From: a virus
Virus record (IMG/VR): IMGVR_UViG_3300015195_000010
Coordinates: 1-43,993 of that record
Reading direction: 5' to 3' (one strand)
Length of the DNA: 43,993 nucleotides
Shown: piece by piece, positions 1 through 5,815 of the stretch
Layout: each line of letters starts with the position of its first letter
How positions within the stretch are numbered: the stretch's first letter is position 1
Program-made: the position numbers and the translations under genes
Notes under the pieces: model-generated
What the model was told of the DNA's origin: nothing
Database searches by the model: none
The model's input: only the letters and a program-made list of their open reading frames with translations

Positions 1-152
1 CGTGGGTGGAAGATGAAGCGGCCAAGGCGGACGCCGAGCGGCAAGCCGGACTGAATGCCATGAGCCCGGCTGATCTGGCTGGCATGCTGCAGGGCCTGAT
101 CACCGAGCAAGCGGCGCGCGTCGATAATCTCCAGACGCAGGTTGAAGCGGCG
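1..152. repeat. Terminal direct repeat (copy at window start)
   Basis: Bases 1-152 are repeated at 43842-43993. Only two adjacent bases differ (AT at 127-128 against GC at 43968-43969). The reading frame of the gene entering at 43715 continues without a break into base 1, so the window closes into a circle. This can be a circular assembly with overlapping ends or a real terminal redundancy. The mismatches argue against a simple identical k-mer overlap and fit a mixed phage population. Confidence 0.9.
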
Positions 153-176
153 GTGCCGGTTAGCGGAGTGCTATGA
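1..176 (+). CDS. C-terminal part of a small protein that crosses the circle joint
   Basis: This is the 3' part of a gene that begins at 43715. Joined across the repeat it encodes about 100 residues. The last ~55 residues are rich in Ala, Gln and Glu and look helical, possibly coiled coil. The stop codon (174-176) overlaps the ATG of the next gene (173 or 176), a coupled arrangement common in this genome. I do not recognise a family. Its place between tailspike and lysis genes suggests an accessory virion or lysis role, which is only inference. Confidence 0.7.
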   Translation, partial: WVEDEAAKADAERQAGLNAMSPADLAGMLQGLITEQAARVDNLQTQVEAAVPVSGVL

Positions 177-820
177 TGGCCAGAAAAGAGAAAAACAGCA
201 GCGGCATGGCTGTGGACGCGAGCGGCGCTCCGGCCTTCGATCCAACCGATAATGTCCTCGATAAAATTGAGGATTTAGCCAACCGTATCGACGGTGTGTT
301 GGTGGCGGCTGAAAAGTTGAGCAACGTCAAGCACGGTCACTCCAAGGAAATCATAAAGCTCCATGCCGATTATGGGAAGGAGCTGCGTCTAGCCGAGTCT
401 AATCGACTTGATGCTATTCGGGATGTGGACGCGGCTACTGCTGCTCTCCGAGAGGAGCGGGCGGATCGAACAGCAACGTCATTGGCGAATCAAGTGGCGT
501 CCACGGCGGAAACTCTTCGAGCATTGGTAGCCACGACTGCTGCCGCAGCCGAGACGGCTGCTAACGCTGTCACTAAGCCGCTCGGGGATCGGATCGCCGT
601 TCTTGAAAAGGGCAGCTACGAGGGCAGCGGCAAAAGCGCGATCACCGATCCACTGATGCAGCAGATGGCCAATAATCTAGAAGCATTGCGGTTGAACGGG
701 GCCAACAAGACCGGGCGCGATGGCATGTCGCAATCGGTCCTGCTGACATTGATGGCGGCGGGCGGCGGGTTAGCCGTGTTCCTGATCGAAAACTTGCTCC
801 GCATGACGGGAGGACAGTGA
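173..820 (+). CDS. Coiled-coil protein with C-terminal membrane anchor
   Basis: A 215-residue protein. Residues ~25-145 are strongly helical with Ala/Glu/Arg-rich heptad-like stretches. A hydrophobic segment near the C terminus (about 190-208, SVLLTLMAAGGGLAVFLIENLL) looks like one transmembrane helix. Similar proteins (YxKELRxAExNRxDAIRxVD followed by ANQVAxxAETLRALV) are common uncharacterised neighbours of lysis genes in proteobacterial phages. ATGs at 173 and 176 are both possible starts. A tail-anchored coiled coil beside endolysin and spanins suggests an envelope role, but no function is established. Confidence 0.8.
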   Translation: MMARKEKNSSGMAVDASGAPAFDPTDNVLDKIEDLANRIDGVLVAAEKLSNVKHGHSKEIIKLHADYGKELRLAESNRLDAIRDVDAATAALREERADRTATSLANQVASTAETLRALVATTAAAAETAANAVTKPLGDRIAVLEKGSYEGSGKSAITDPLMQQMANNLEALRLNGANKTGRDGMSQSVLLTLMAAGGGLAVFLIENLLRMTGGQ

Positions 821-870
821 TGAACCACCCCAATTCATACTCCGACGGCGCGACGGAGGTGAACCAATGA
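820..870 (+). CDS. Possible 16-residue minigene
   Basis: The ATG at 820 overlaps the stop of the preceding gene. The frame runs 16 codons and its TGA overlaps the ATG at 867. A short frame locked by overlaps on both sides may serve to couple translation rather than to make a working peptide. A GGAGG-like sequence inside it (about 855-859) can act as the ribosome site for the gene at 867. Nothing in the peptide is recognisable. Confidence 0.3.
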   Translation: MNHPNSYSDGATEVNQ

Positions 871-1151
871 GAAACCGCGTCACCCTAGCCTCAATCGAAA
901 GGATATTAATTCACATGTCAGCACAACTCGACCGTCTCACGGCGTCTGTCGCCGCACTCAAAACCGTTGACGCAAGCGCGGCTGCAATGATCGCCGGCCT
1001 CGCCCAGCAAATCCGCGATGCGGGCACTGATCCTGTAGCGCTTGCTGCGCTTGCCGACGACATCGACGCTGACAAGGCTGCACTAGCCGCTGCTGTTGCG
1101 GCGAATACCCCTGCGGCTGTCACGCCGCCTGTCGCTCCTCCGGCAGCGTGA
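867..1151 (+). CDS. Small Ala-rich helical protein
   Basis: A 94-residue protein. Residues ~17-80 form an Ala-rich amphipathic helix pattern, followed by a Pro/Ala tail. The ATG at 867 has a good GGAGG upstream; an internal ATG at 915 (MSAQLDRLTASVAALK) is an alternative start that would give a neater coiled coil. This type of small protein is frequent near phage tail-end and lysis genes. Function unknown. Confidence 0.65.
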   Translation: MRNRVTLASIERILIHMSAQLDRLTASVAALKTVDASAAAMIAGLAQQIRDAGTDPVALAALADDIDADKAALAAAVAANTPAAVTPPVAPPAA

Positions 1152-1167
1152 TTGGGGAGGGCGCGTC

Positions 1168-1632
1168 ATGCTACTGATGATCGCATCAGCGGTTCTAGCG
1201 TGGGGTGGCGCGCCCGTTACCCCTTTGCCAACGGTCCCGGGCAAGGCAAACCCGAACGTCACCCAAGCCAATATCCGGCAAACTATCTGCGTCCCGTTGT
1301 GGACAAGCAAAGTCCGGCCGCCGACCAGCTACACGAACAAGATCAAGTTCGCGCTGATGGACGCCCAACATTACCCGCGTGCTGATGTTCGCCAATTTGA
1401 GCTCGATCACGCTCTGCCAATCGAGGATGGCGGCGACCCTTCCAGTCCTCAAAATCTTTGGCTCCAACCTTACCGTGGGGAATACTGCACTCAATGGTGT
1501 TCGCAGGACAAGGACGTTCTTGAGACGCTTTTGAAGCGCCTTGTCTGCAAAGGCGCTATCCCGCTCGCTGAGGCCCAGCATGAACTGCAAACCGATTGGG
1601 TCGCGGCCTATAAGCTGCGGGTCCACAAATGA
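1168..1632 (+). CDS. Putative exported HNH-type nuclease
   Basis: From the ATG at 1168 (preceded by GGGGAGGG at 1154-1161) the product has 154 residues and begins with a signal-peptide-like segment (MLLMIASAVLAWGGA). Residues ~88-103 hold the HNH-like signature ELDHALPIEDGG followed by NLW, with four later Cys residues (two in YCTQWC) that suit disulphides in an oxidising compartment. The frame stays open further upstream, but that would bury the signal peptide. It overlaps the endolysin start by four bases (ATGA). The inferred role is a periplasmic nuclease acting around lysis; the substrate is unknown. Confidence 0.72.
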   Translation: MLLMIASAVLAWGGAPVTPLPTVPGKANPNVTQANIRQTICVPLWTSKVRPPTSYTNKIKFALMDAQHYPRADVRQFELDHALPIEDGGDPSSPQNLWLQPYRGEYCTQWCSQDKDVLETLLKRLVCKGAIPLAEAQHELQTDWVAAYKLRVHK

Positions 1633-2144
1633 AAGAGAACTTCGCCGCGTCGCTCGCCGCTGTCCTTGTTCACGAAGGCGGCTACGTTTTCGACCCGGCT
1701 GACCCCGGAGGCGAAACCAATCGCGGCATCACCAAAGCGGTTTATGACGACTGGCGTATTGCCCACGGCATACCAAGGCAAAACGTCCGCCTGCTTAGCC
1801 AATTCGAGACTGAGGCGATCTATCGCAAACTCTACTGGGACGCGATCCGTGGCGACCAACTTCCCTCCGGCGTCGATTATTGCACCTTCGATTTCGCGGT
1901 GAACAGCGGCGTCAACCGGGCCTCGCGGTATCTCCAGAGGGCCGCTGGCGTAACCGATGATGGCCAGATCGGGCCGATGACGCTTGCCGCCGTGGACGCC
2001 AAACCCGCTGGCGAGATGATTGACGCGGTGTGTGACGGACGGCTCGCCTTCCTCAAACAATTACCGACATTCGACCACTTCGGGCACGGCTGGACAACCC
2101 GCGTCAATGACGTTCGCGCGATGGCCAAGGGCATGGTGGCATGA
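1629..2144 (+). CDS. Endolysin, glycoside hydrolase family 108 (N-acetylmuramidase)
   Basis: A 171-residue peptidoglycan hydrolase. The N terminus carries the GH108 signature HEGGYV with catalytic Glu16, then PADPGGETNRGITKAVYDDWR and FDFAVNSGVNRASRYLQRA, typical of the secretion-activator/GH108 fold. The C-terminal part (about 108-165) resembles a PG-binding 3 domain. No signal peptide is seen, so release through a holin is expected; a holin candidate overlaps its 3' end by four bases. Length fits the family. It cleaves the glycan backbone of the cell wall at lysis. Confidence 0.92.
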   Translation: MKENFAASLAAVLVHEGGYVFDPADPGGETNRGITKAVYDDWRIAHGIPRQNVRLLSQFETEAIYRKLYWDAIRGDQLPSGVDYCTFDFAVNSGVNRASRYLQRAAGVTDDGQIGPMTLAAVDAKPAGEMIDAVCDGRLAFLKQLPTFDHFGHGWTTRVNDVRAMAKGMVA

Positions 2145-2419
2145 CGTTCCTCCGCGACATCTTTGCCGGGATCGGGAACACGCACTGGGACATCGCTCGG
2201 CTGACCGCGCTGTGGGCCGTGCTGAGCTACAGCTTCGCCTTCCTCTACGCCCTGATCGTGCTTGGCAAGGTTCCAGACTGGTCAAGCCTCGGAATTGGTT
2301 ACGCGGCTGTCCTCGCCGGCGCCGTGGCGTTCGTCGCCGGCAAGGACATCGGCACCGCAAAAGCCATTGCGACAACCTCGGCGGTGGCAACCGCATCGGA
2401 CGCAGGAGTCGTGCCGTGA
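2141..2419 (+). CDS. Holin candidate (two membrane helices)
   Basis: A 92-residue membrane protein. Hydrophobic stretches at ~20-41 (LTALWAVLSYSFAFLYALIVL) and ~50-66 (GIGYAAVLAGAVAFVAG) predict two transmembrane helices, with a short polar N terminus and an Ala/Thr-rich tail. Size, topology and position directly after the endolysin (ATGA overlap) are those of a phage holin, which would open the inner membrane for the endolysin. No specific holin family motif was recognised. Confidence 0.75.
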   Translation: MTFLRDIFAGIGNTHWDIARLTALWAVLSYSFAFLYALIVLGKVPDWSSLGIGYAAVLAGAVAFVAGKDIGTAKAIATTSAVATASDAGVVP

Positions 2420-2583
2420 CCCGCCTCGCCATCTCCCTCCTCGCAATCGCGGTGACGGTTCTGACAATCGTCATCCTGGAGCGCTGGGGCGAGCCGCCGC
2501 GGATGCTGGTGGACGCGGCATGTGCGCTGCCCAACCCGTGCGCGACCGTGAACTGCAACCGCACCCTGTGGAGGATGGCCTGA
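2416..2583 (+). CDS. Small membrane protein of the lysis cassette
   Basis: A GTG start at 2416 overlaps the holin stop (GTGA) and the frame ends at 2583, giving 55 residues. One N-terminal transmembrane helix (about 3-21, RLAISLLAIAVTVLTIVIL) is followed by a short segment with four Cys residues. The stop overlaps the next ATG. Position and size suggest a lysis regulator (antiholin-like) or small envelope protein; no homologue is recognised. Confidence 0.55.
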   Translation: MTRLAISLLAIAVTVLTIVILERWGEPPRMLVDAACALPNPCATVNCNRTLWRMA

Positions 2584-3023
2584 TGTTCGGATTCTCAACC
2601 GCCAAACTGATCGCGTTTGCCGTCGCCGCGGCTGCAATTCTGTCATTCGTTTTGCTCGCCCTCCACTGGAAAAGCACGATGGAGGATCGCGACGCACAGC
2701 TCGCAACCATTTGCGCCTCTGTTCGCGCGGCAGCAAATAACCCGAAGATGGGTTGCAAGGCCGCCCCGCAACAAATCGGGCTTATGGGAACGGCGATCGC
2801 GGATCTGAAAACTGGCATTGCGGATCGCAACGCGAAGATCGTCGCGCAGGGCAAGGAAACGGTGCAGTGGAAGCAAATAGCCGCTGAGGCTTCGCTGAAG
2901 GCCCAAGGGAGAGCCAACGAGCATCAGAAGGTGTCCGCAGCCCTAGTCACTTCAGCGCGCTCTCCTGAGCGTTTAGCGAAGCCATGCGAGCCGAGCGCGA
3001 CACTGGTAGGAGCATGGAAATGA
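2583..3023 (+). CDS. i-spanin (Rz-like)
   Basis: A 146-residue protein with one N-terminal transmembrane helix (about 8-27, LIAFAVAAAAILSFVLLALHW) followed by a mostly helical, charged domain ending in LVGAWK. This is the topology and length of Rz-type inner-membrane spanins. The next gene, a small proline-rich lipoprotein-like protein, overlaps its end by four bases, which supports a spanin pair that disrupts the outer membrane at the last step of lysis. Confidence 0.75.
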   Translation: MFGFSTAKLIAFAVAAAAILSFVLLALHWKSTMEDRDAQLATICASVRAAANNPKMGCKAAPQQIGLMGTAIADLKTGIADRNAKIVAQGKETVQWKQIAAEASLKAQGRANEHQKVSAALVTSARSPERLAKPCEPSATLVGAWK

Positions 3024-3328
3024 AGCGCATCGCAATAATCATTCTCGCATTCGTGCAATTCGGGTGCGCTGGGACGCCGCCGATCAAAGATCGTGTCGTC
3101 GAAATAAAAGTGCCGGTCTCAACGCCGCTGCTCACGCCCGCCCAGGTACCAGCAGTCCCCGCGCCGCTTGGCCCGCGCCCGCAAAGTCTGTCGGCGGCGG
3201 CCGATACCTTGCTGGCGAAGGTATGCGAGCTCGAGGCTTACGTGCTTCGTGCGGATCCGCTGCTTCGCGTCTCCGCCGGCGAGAAGCCGAGCGAGGCGGC
3301 GGTTTATCCGGAGTGCGAAGGAAAATAG
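3020..3328 (+). CDS. o-spanin (Rz1-like) lipoprotein
   Basis: The best start is ATG 3020, seven bases after AGGAG (3008-3012), giving 102 residues. It begins MKRIAIIILAFVQFGCAG: a short signal sequence with Cys at residue 16 in a slightly non-standard lipobox. A Pro-rich segment follows (TPLLTPAQVPAVPAPLGPRPQ), typical of Rz1. An outer-membrane lipoprotein partner for the i-spanin just upstream is the likely role. Longer starts at 2984 or 3014 are possible but would put charged residues before the signal. Confidence 0.72.
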   Translation: MKRIAIIILAFVQFGCAGTPPIKDRVVEIKVPVSTPLLTPAQVPAVPAPLGPRPQSLSAAADTLLAKVCELEAYVLRADPLLRVSAGEKPSEAAVYPECEGK

Positions 3329-3357
3329 CGCGGGCCAGCGGTGGCGTTGACCCGCGC
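3328..3357. terminator. Possible bidirectional terminator between convergent genes
   Basis: GCGCGGG (3328-3334) pairs perfectly with CCCGCGC (3351-3357) around a 16-base loop, in the 35-base gap between the rightward lysis genes and the leftward gene at 3364. A clear T-run is missing on both sides, so this is moderate evidence. Confidence 0.45.
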
Positions 3358-3363
3358 CGAAGT

Positions 3364-3540
3364 TCAGGCGTGCGTCTTGTCGAACAGCTTGGCCACGGTC
3401 GGGTCGAGATTCTGCACGAACCGATCACGATAGGTCTGGTCGAGCTGCGCGATGCGGCCGGTGACGGCCTTGCCAACAGCCAAGAGGTCGTCGGGGCTCG
3501 CTTCGTTGATCCAAGTCTTGATTTGGTCGGTGGTCTGCAT
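3364..3540 (-). CDS. Small conserved-type protein next to attP
   Basis: From the ATG complementary to 3538-3540, preceded by GGAGGACAGG, the product has 58 residues (MQTTDQIKTWINEASPDD...). It is acidic, soluble and helical, without Cys. It resembles small hypothetical proteins of alphaproteobacterial phages, but I cannot name a family. It is the last leftward gene before the lysis block and lies beyond attP from integrase, so in the prophage it would sit at the opposite end from int. Confidence 0.65.
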   Translation of the reverse strand: MQTTDQIKTWINEASPDDLLAVGKAVTGRIAQLDQTYRDRFVQNLDPTVAKLFDKTHA

Positions 3541-3737
3541 CCTGTCCTCCATTTTTCCGGGGCCGAAGGTGCCCCACGAATCAACGCCAGAGCGGCAAAT
3601 TCGTTGCGAATGCACAGGGGCCGAAGGTTCGCGGCGAACCTCGGGCCGTGAACGCGGCGGGAACATAGCCCGTCAGAGCGCACTACGGCGCCAGCGAAAA
3701 GGCCGACAAATCAGCGCGTGCGTCTAGGGGCAACGCG

Positions 3738-3782
3738 TTCGGGAGGCAGGGGCCGGAGGTTCGAATCCTCTCTCCCCGACCA
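3738..3782 (+). other. attP core: 3' half of a tRNA-Pro(CGG) gene
   Basis: The 45 bases parse exactly as the 3' half of a tRNA: anticodon loop TTCGGGA (anticodon CGG), 3' anticodon stem GGCAG, variable loop GGGCC, T arm GGAGG-TTCGAAT-CCTCT, acceptor CTCCCCG, discriminator A and CCA. The 5' half is absent; upstream bases cannot pair with GGCAG. Such a fragment beside an integrase gene is the usual mark of a phage that integrates into a tRNA gene and restores its 3' end. The parse matches bacterial tRNA-Pro, e.g. the E. coli CGG isoacceptor. Confidence 0.88.
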
Positions 3783-3794
3783 ACGTTTCCGCCG

Positions 3795-3810
3795 TTTTTC
3801 ACGTGAAACA
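3795..3810. promoter_or_regulatory. parS-like palindrome
   Basis: The 16 bases TTTTTCACGTGAAACA match the bacterial chromosomal parS consensus TGTTTCACGTGAAACA at 15 of 16 positions. It lies 13 bases after the tRNA CCA end and 15 bases before the end of int. Host ParB proteins bind this palindrome in most bacterial phyla. Whether it is phage-owned or hitchhiked host sequence cannot be told from one genome. It could also be an unrelated palindromic operator. Confidence 0.7.
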
Positions 3811-3825
3811 CACAGGGGCCGGAGG

Positions 3826-4830
3826 TCACAGTTGAACCTCCGATGCCTCTAACGGCCGCCGCTGAACCGCGTTGGCGACCCGGCGAAGATGCCCCGGTGA
3901 GAAGCGCGCATAGTGCTTGCTGGTCGTGCCAGCGTCATCGTGACCCATGAATTGCGCGAGCTCGTCCATCGACACGCCAGCCTCGGCAGCCCAAACGGCG
4001 CCGGTATGCCGAAGCGTGTAGGGCGTGACGTGGATCCCGCTGCGCTCCGACGCCGCCTGGAATGCCTTCTTGATCGACTTGAGCGGTTGCCCGCCGCGCT
4101 CGATCACATGGCCGGACTGCCGCGCCAGATAGGCTTCGCGCAGCGCGGCTAAAGCATCATCGTTCAGCGGCACGACCGGACGGCGCTTGCGCGTCTGCCG
4201 GCGGCCGGCTGCGTTCAGGTCGACAGTTCCCCTTTCGAAGTCGACGCGATCCCATGCAAGCTCGAGCAGCGCGGTCGGCCGCGCCATCGTCGCCAGGCCA
4301 AGCTCGACATAGAGCCGCGCATGGGGCGCCTTCACTTCGCGGAACCAGCGTTCGAACTCGCCGCGGGTGAGATTGCGGACCTTGCGCTCGGGCGGATCGG
4401 GCCGCCACACGCTCGGTGCCTTGGCGATATGCCCGGCCTCGACCGCCCAGCGAAGGGCGACGGATAGCATCCCGAGCTCATAGCGCAGCGTGGCGGCCGC
4501 GACGGGGCGTTGCTTGGCATATTTCTGCGCCATCTCGCGGTCGATCAGGTCTGGCCTCGCATTCTCCCAAAATGATCGCATGGCCTTCCACGCGTCGCGC
4601 TGGCGGTTGGTCGAGGCAATCCCATCAGCCTCGCGATCGGCGATGTAGGCGTTCACGATCCCGGCCACGGTCCACGCTGAACTGTCGCCTTTGCGCCACC
4701 CGCGCCGAGCCTCTGCCTCCGCTCCAGGCCGATCGGGCGCGTATAGCCGGACTCGGTGCCGCAATCCTTTGTCGTCTCGCCACACGCAGGCGTAGCCGCC
4801 GCGGAATCGTTGGACGCTATAGTCTGCCAT
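3826..4830 (-). CDS. int: Tyrosine integrase
   Basis: A 334-residue tyrosine recombinase that would insert the phage at tRNA-Pro. The N-terminal part has a beta-rich arm-binding-like segment (1-50) and a core-binding SAM-like region (~52-140). The catalytic domain shows Arg184 (TMARPTALLELAW), a basic beta-hairpin (RRQTRKRRP, with the catalytic Lys about 213-216), the YTLRHT box with Arg274 and His275, His297 in MGHDD, and nucleophile Tyr307 (KHYARF). The His normally at the start of the HxLR box is Tyr271. The stop lies 44 bases from the attP core. The ATG overlaps the excisionase gene by 178 bases. Confidence 0.93.
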   Translation of the reverse strand: MADYSVQRFRGGYACVWRDDKGLRHRVRLYAPDRPGAEAEARRGWRKGDSSAWTVAGIVNAYIADREADGIASTNRQRDAWKAMRSFWENARPDLIDREMAQKYAKQRPVAAATLRYELGMLSVALRWAVEAGHIAKAPSVWRPDPPERKVRNLTRGEFERWFREVKAPHARLYVELGLATMARPTALLELAWDRVDFERGTVDLNAAGRRQTRKRRPVVPLNDDALAALREAYLARQSGHVIERGGQPLKSIKKAFQAASERSGIHVTPYTLRHTGAVWAAEAGVSMDELAQFMGHDDAGTTSKHYARFSPGHLRRVANAVQRRPLEASEVQL

Positions 4831-4979
4831 TGGAACCGCTCGACCTCCTCAGCGGGAATGCGGATCAGCGTGCCGATGCGAAAGCAGCCGAGCCGGCCAT
4901 CCGCAATCGCTTTGCGGATAACGCCTTCGGAGCATTCCCACTCATCGGCAAGCGATGCAACGGTGAAGGCTTTGGTCAT
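4653..4979 (-). CDS. xis: Excisionase / MerR-like HTH protein
   Basis: A 108-residue frame. The first ~52 residues (TVASLADEWECSEGVIRKAIADGRLGCFRIGTLIRIPAEEVERF) have the winged helix-turn-helix pattern of the excisionase/helix-turn-helix 17 family. The rest, which overlaps integrase in another frame, looks unstructured and may be dispensable. It starts four bases inside the preceding gene (ATGA) and precedes int, the usual place for a recombination directionality factor. It could instead be a transcription regulator. Confidence 0.78.
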   Translation of the reverse strand: MTKAFTVASLADEWECSEGVIRKAIADGRLGCFRIGTLIRIPAEEVERFQWQTIASNDSAAATPACGETTKDCGTESGYTRPIGLERRQRLGAGGAKATVQRGPWPGS

Positions 4980-5404
4980 TGAACCGTGGCCCCTTCCGCT
5001 GACTTAATCTCCAGCGGCGTGAATGTCGGGTGCTTCGTCGCCATGTGGCGCGCGAGCTGCTGGAAGGTCCGGTTGCAGCACGGGCAGACGCCAGCCTTGG
5101 CGCGCTTCGTCATTCGGGTCGCGTGGCCTTTGTAGCCGTTGGCCCGACGCTGCTCTCGCTTGGCTTCGTCCGCATAATAAGCGACATTCTGCTCGGCGCT
5201 TTGACGGAGCCGCCGTTCTCGGTCGAGCTGCTCTTGCAGCTTGTCGGCCTTTGATTTGGTGACGATTAGGCTGTGGCCATTTGGGCAGTGCCAACCGCGA
5301 TTTTCAACCGAGGCCGAGCCGTTACTGCGATATTCATAGAACGCGCGCTCTAGCCCGTAGATTATTCCGCAAACTGGGCAGGTTTTTTCAAGAAGCTCAG
5401 CCAC
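4976..5404 (-). CDS. Zinc-finger protein
   Basis: A GTG start at 5404 gives 142 residues. An N-terminal zinc-ribbon-like part (CPVCG near 10-14, then WHCPNGH near 37-43) is followed by a charged helical coil (about 50-100, KADKLQEQLDRERRLRQSAEQN) and a C-terminal C2H2-type finger (CPCCNRTFQQLARHMATKH). It probably binds nucleic acid as a dimer through the coil. It starts inside the preceding gene (5397-5582) and overlaps xis, so it belongs to the leftward early operon. The exact role is unknown. Confidence 0.75.
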   Translation of the reverse strand: MAELLEKTCPVCGIIYGLERAFYEYRSNGSASVENRGWHCPNGHSLIVTKSKADKLQEQLDRERRLRQSAEQNVAYYADEAKREQRRANGYKGHATRMTKRAKAGVCPCCNRTFQQLARHMATKHPTFTPLEIKSAEGATVQ

Positions 5405-5582
5405 GCCACCCCCGCTTCGCCCTCTCCGGCAAATACAGCGGCGGCGCACGATCACCGGTCACATGGCACCGCGCCCAGTCGCGCTTTGCAACGTCGGCGC
5501 GCACCATGTCGCCGATGTGGATTTCGGGCTCGGGCGGCTTGTCGGCTTCGACGATGCGCGGGATGAAGGCGGGCTTAGTCAC
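5397..5582 (-). CDS. Small unknown protein
   Basis: A 61-residue protein with a GTG start overlapping the stop of the gene before it. It is Pro-rich in the middle (EADKPPEPEIHIGDMVRADVAKRDWARCHVTGDRAPPLY) and has no membrane segment. The pattern GDMVRAD...CHVTG may be a small beta barrel. No family recognised. Confidence 0.55.
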   Translation of the reverse strand: MTKPAFIPRIVEADKPPEPEIHIGDMVRADVAKRDWARCHVTGDRAPPLYLPERAKRGWRG

Positions 5583-5815
5583 GCCCCGACTCCGAACTGG
5601 CCATCATCGCCACGGCCGTCTTCCTCGTGCCAGCGATCGACGTCAGCTTTGCACTCTGGAAGGGTACTCCCGTAGCACATCGCATCCTCGTGATCCTCGT
5701 GCTGGCCCTGCCAATCGTGGCGCCTGTCGGGGATAGGCGGAGGGTCGCAGCAAATGTTGAAGCTGCGATACTCGATCGGATTGCTCGTCGACGAGCCTGG
5801 GAGACGATCGCCCAT
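5579..5815 (-). CDS. Small Cys/His-containing protein
   Basis: From the ATG at 5815 (one-base overlap with the recT stop, TGATG) the product is 78 residues; GTG 5818 is an alternative. It has Cys and His residues spread through it (ICCDPPPIPDRRHDWQGQHEDHEDAMCYGS, CKADVDRWHEEDG) that might bind metal, but no standard finger spacing. It sits directly downstream of recT in the recombination operon. Function unknown. Confidence 0.5.
   Translation of the reverse strand: MGDRLPGSSTSNPIEYRSFNICCDPPPIPDRRHDWQGQHEDHEDAMCYGSTLPECKADVDRWHEEDGRGDDGQFGVGA

Larger units (their letters stand above)
3541..3825. promoter_or_regulatory. Non-coding attachment region (attP arms)
   Basis: This 285-base gap holds the tRNA-derived core (3738-3782), a parS-like palindrome (3795-3810) and four direct copies of GGGGCCGRAGGT at 3559-3570, 3617-3628, 3749-3760 and 3815-3826. 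The third copy lies in the core. A perfect hairpin AGGTTCG-CGG-CGAACCT lies at 3624-3640. The repeats are good candidates for integrase or excisionase binding sites, or remnants of tRNA sequence. Confidence 0.7.

Noticed and set aside
3721-3782. A complete tRNA gene
   Set aside because: Only the 3' half is present; the anticodon stem has no 5' partner and no D arm or 5' acceptor is seen. It is an attachment core.
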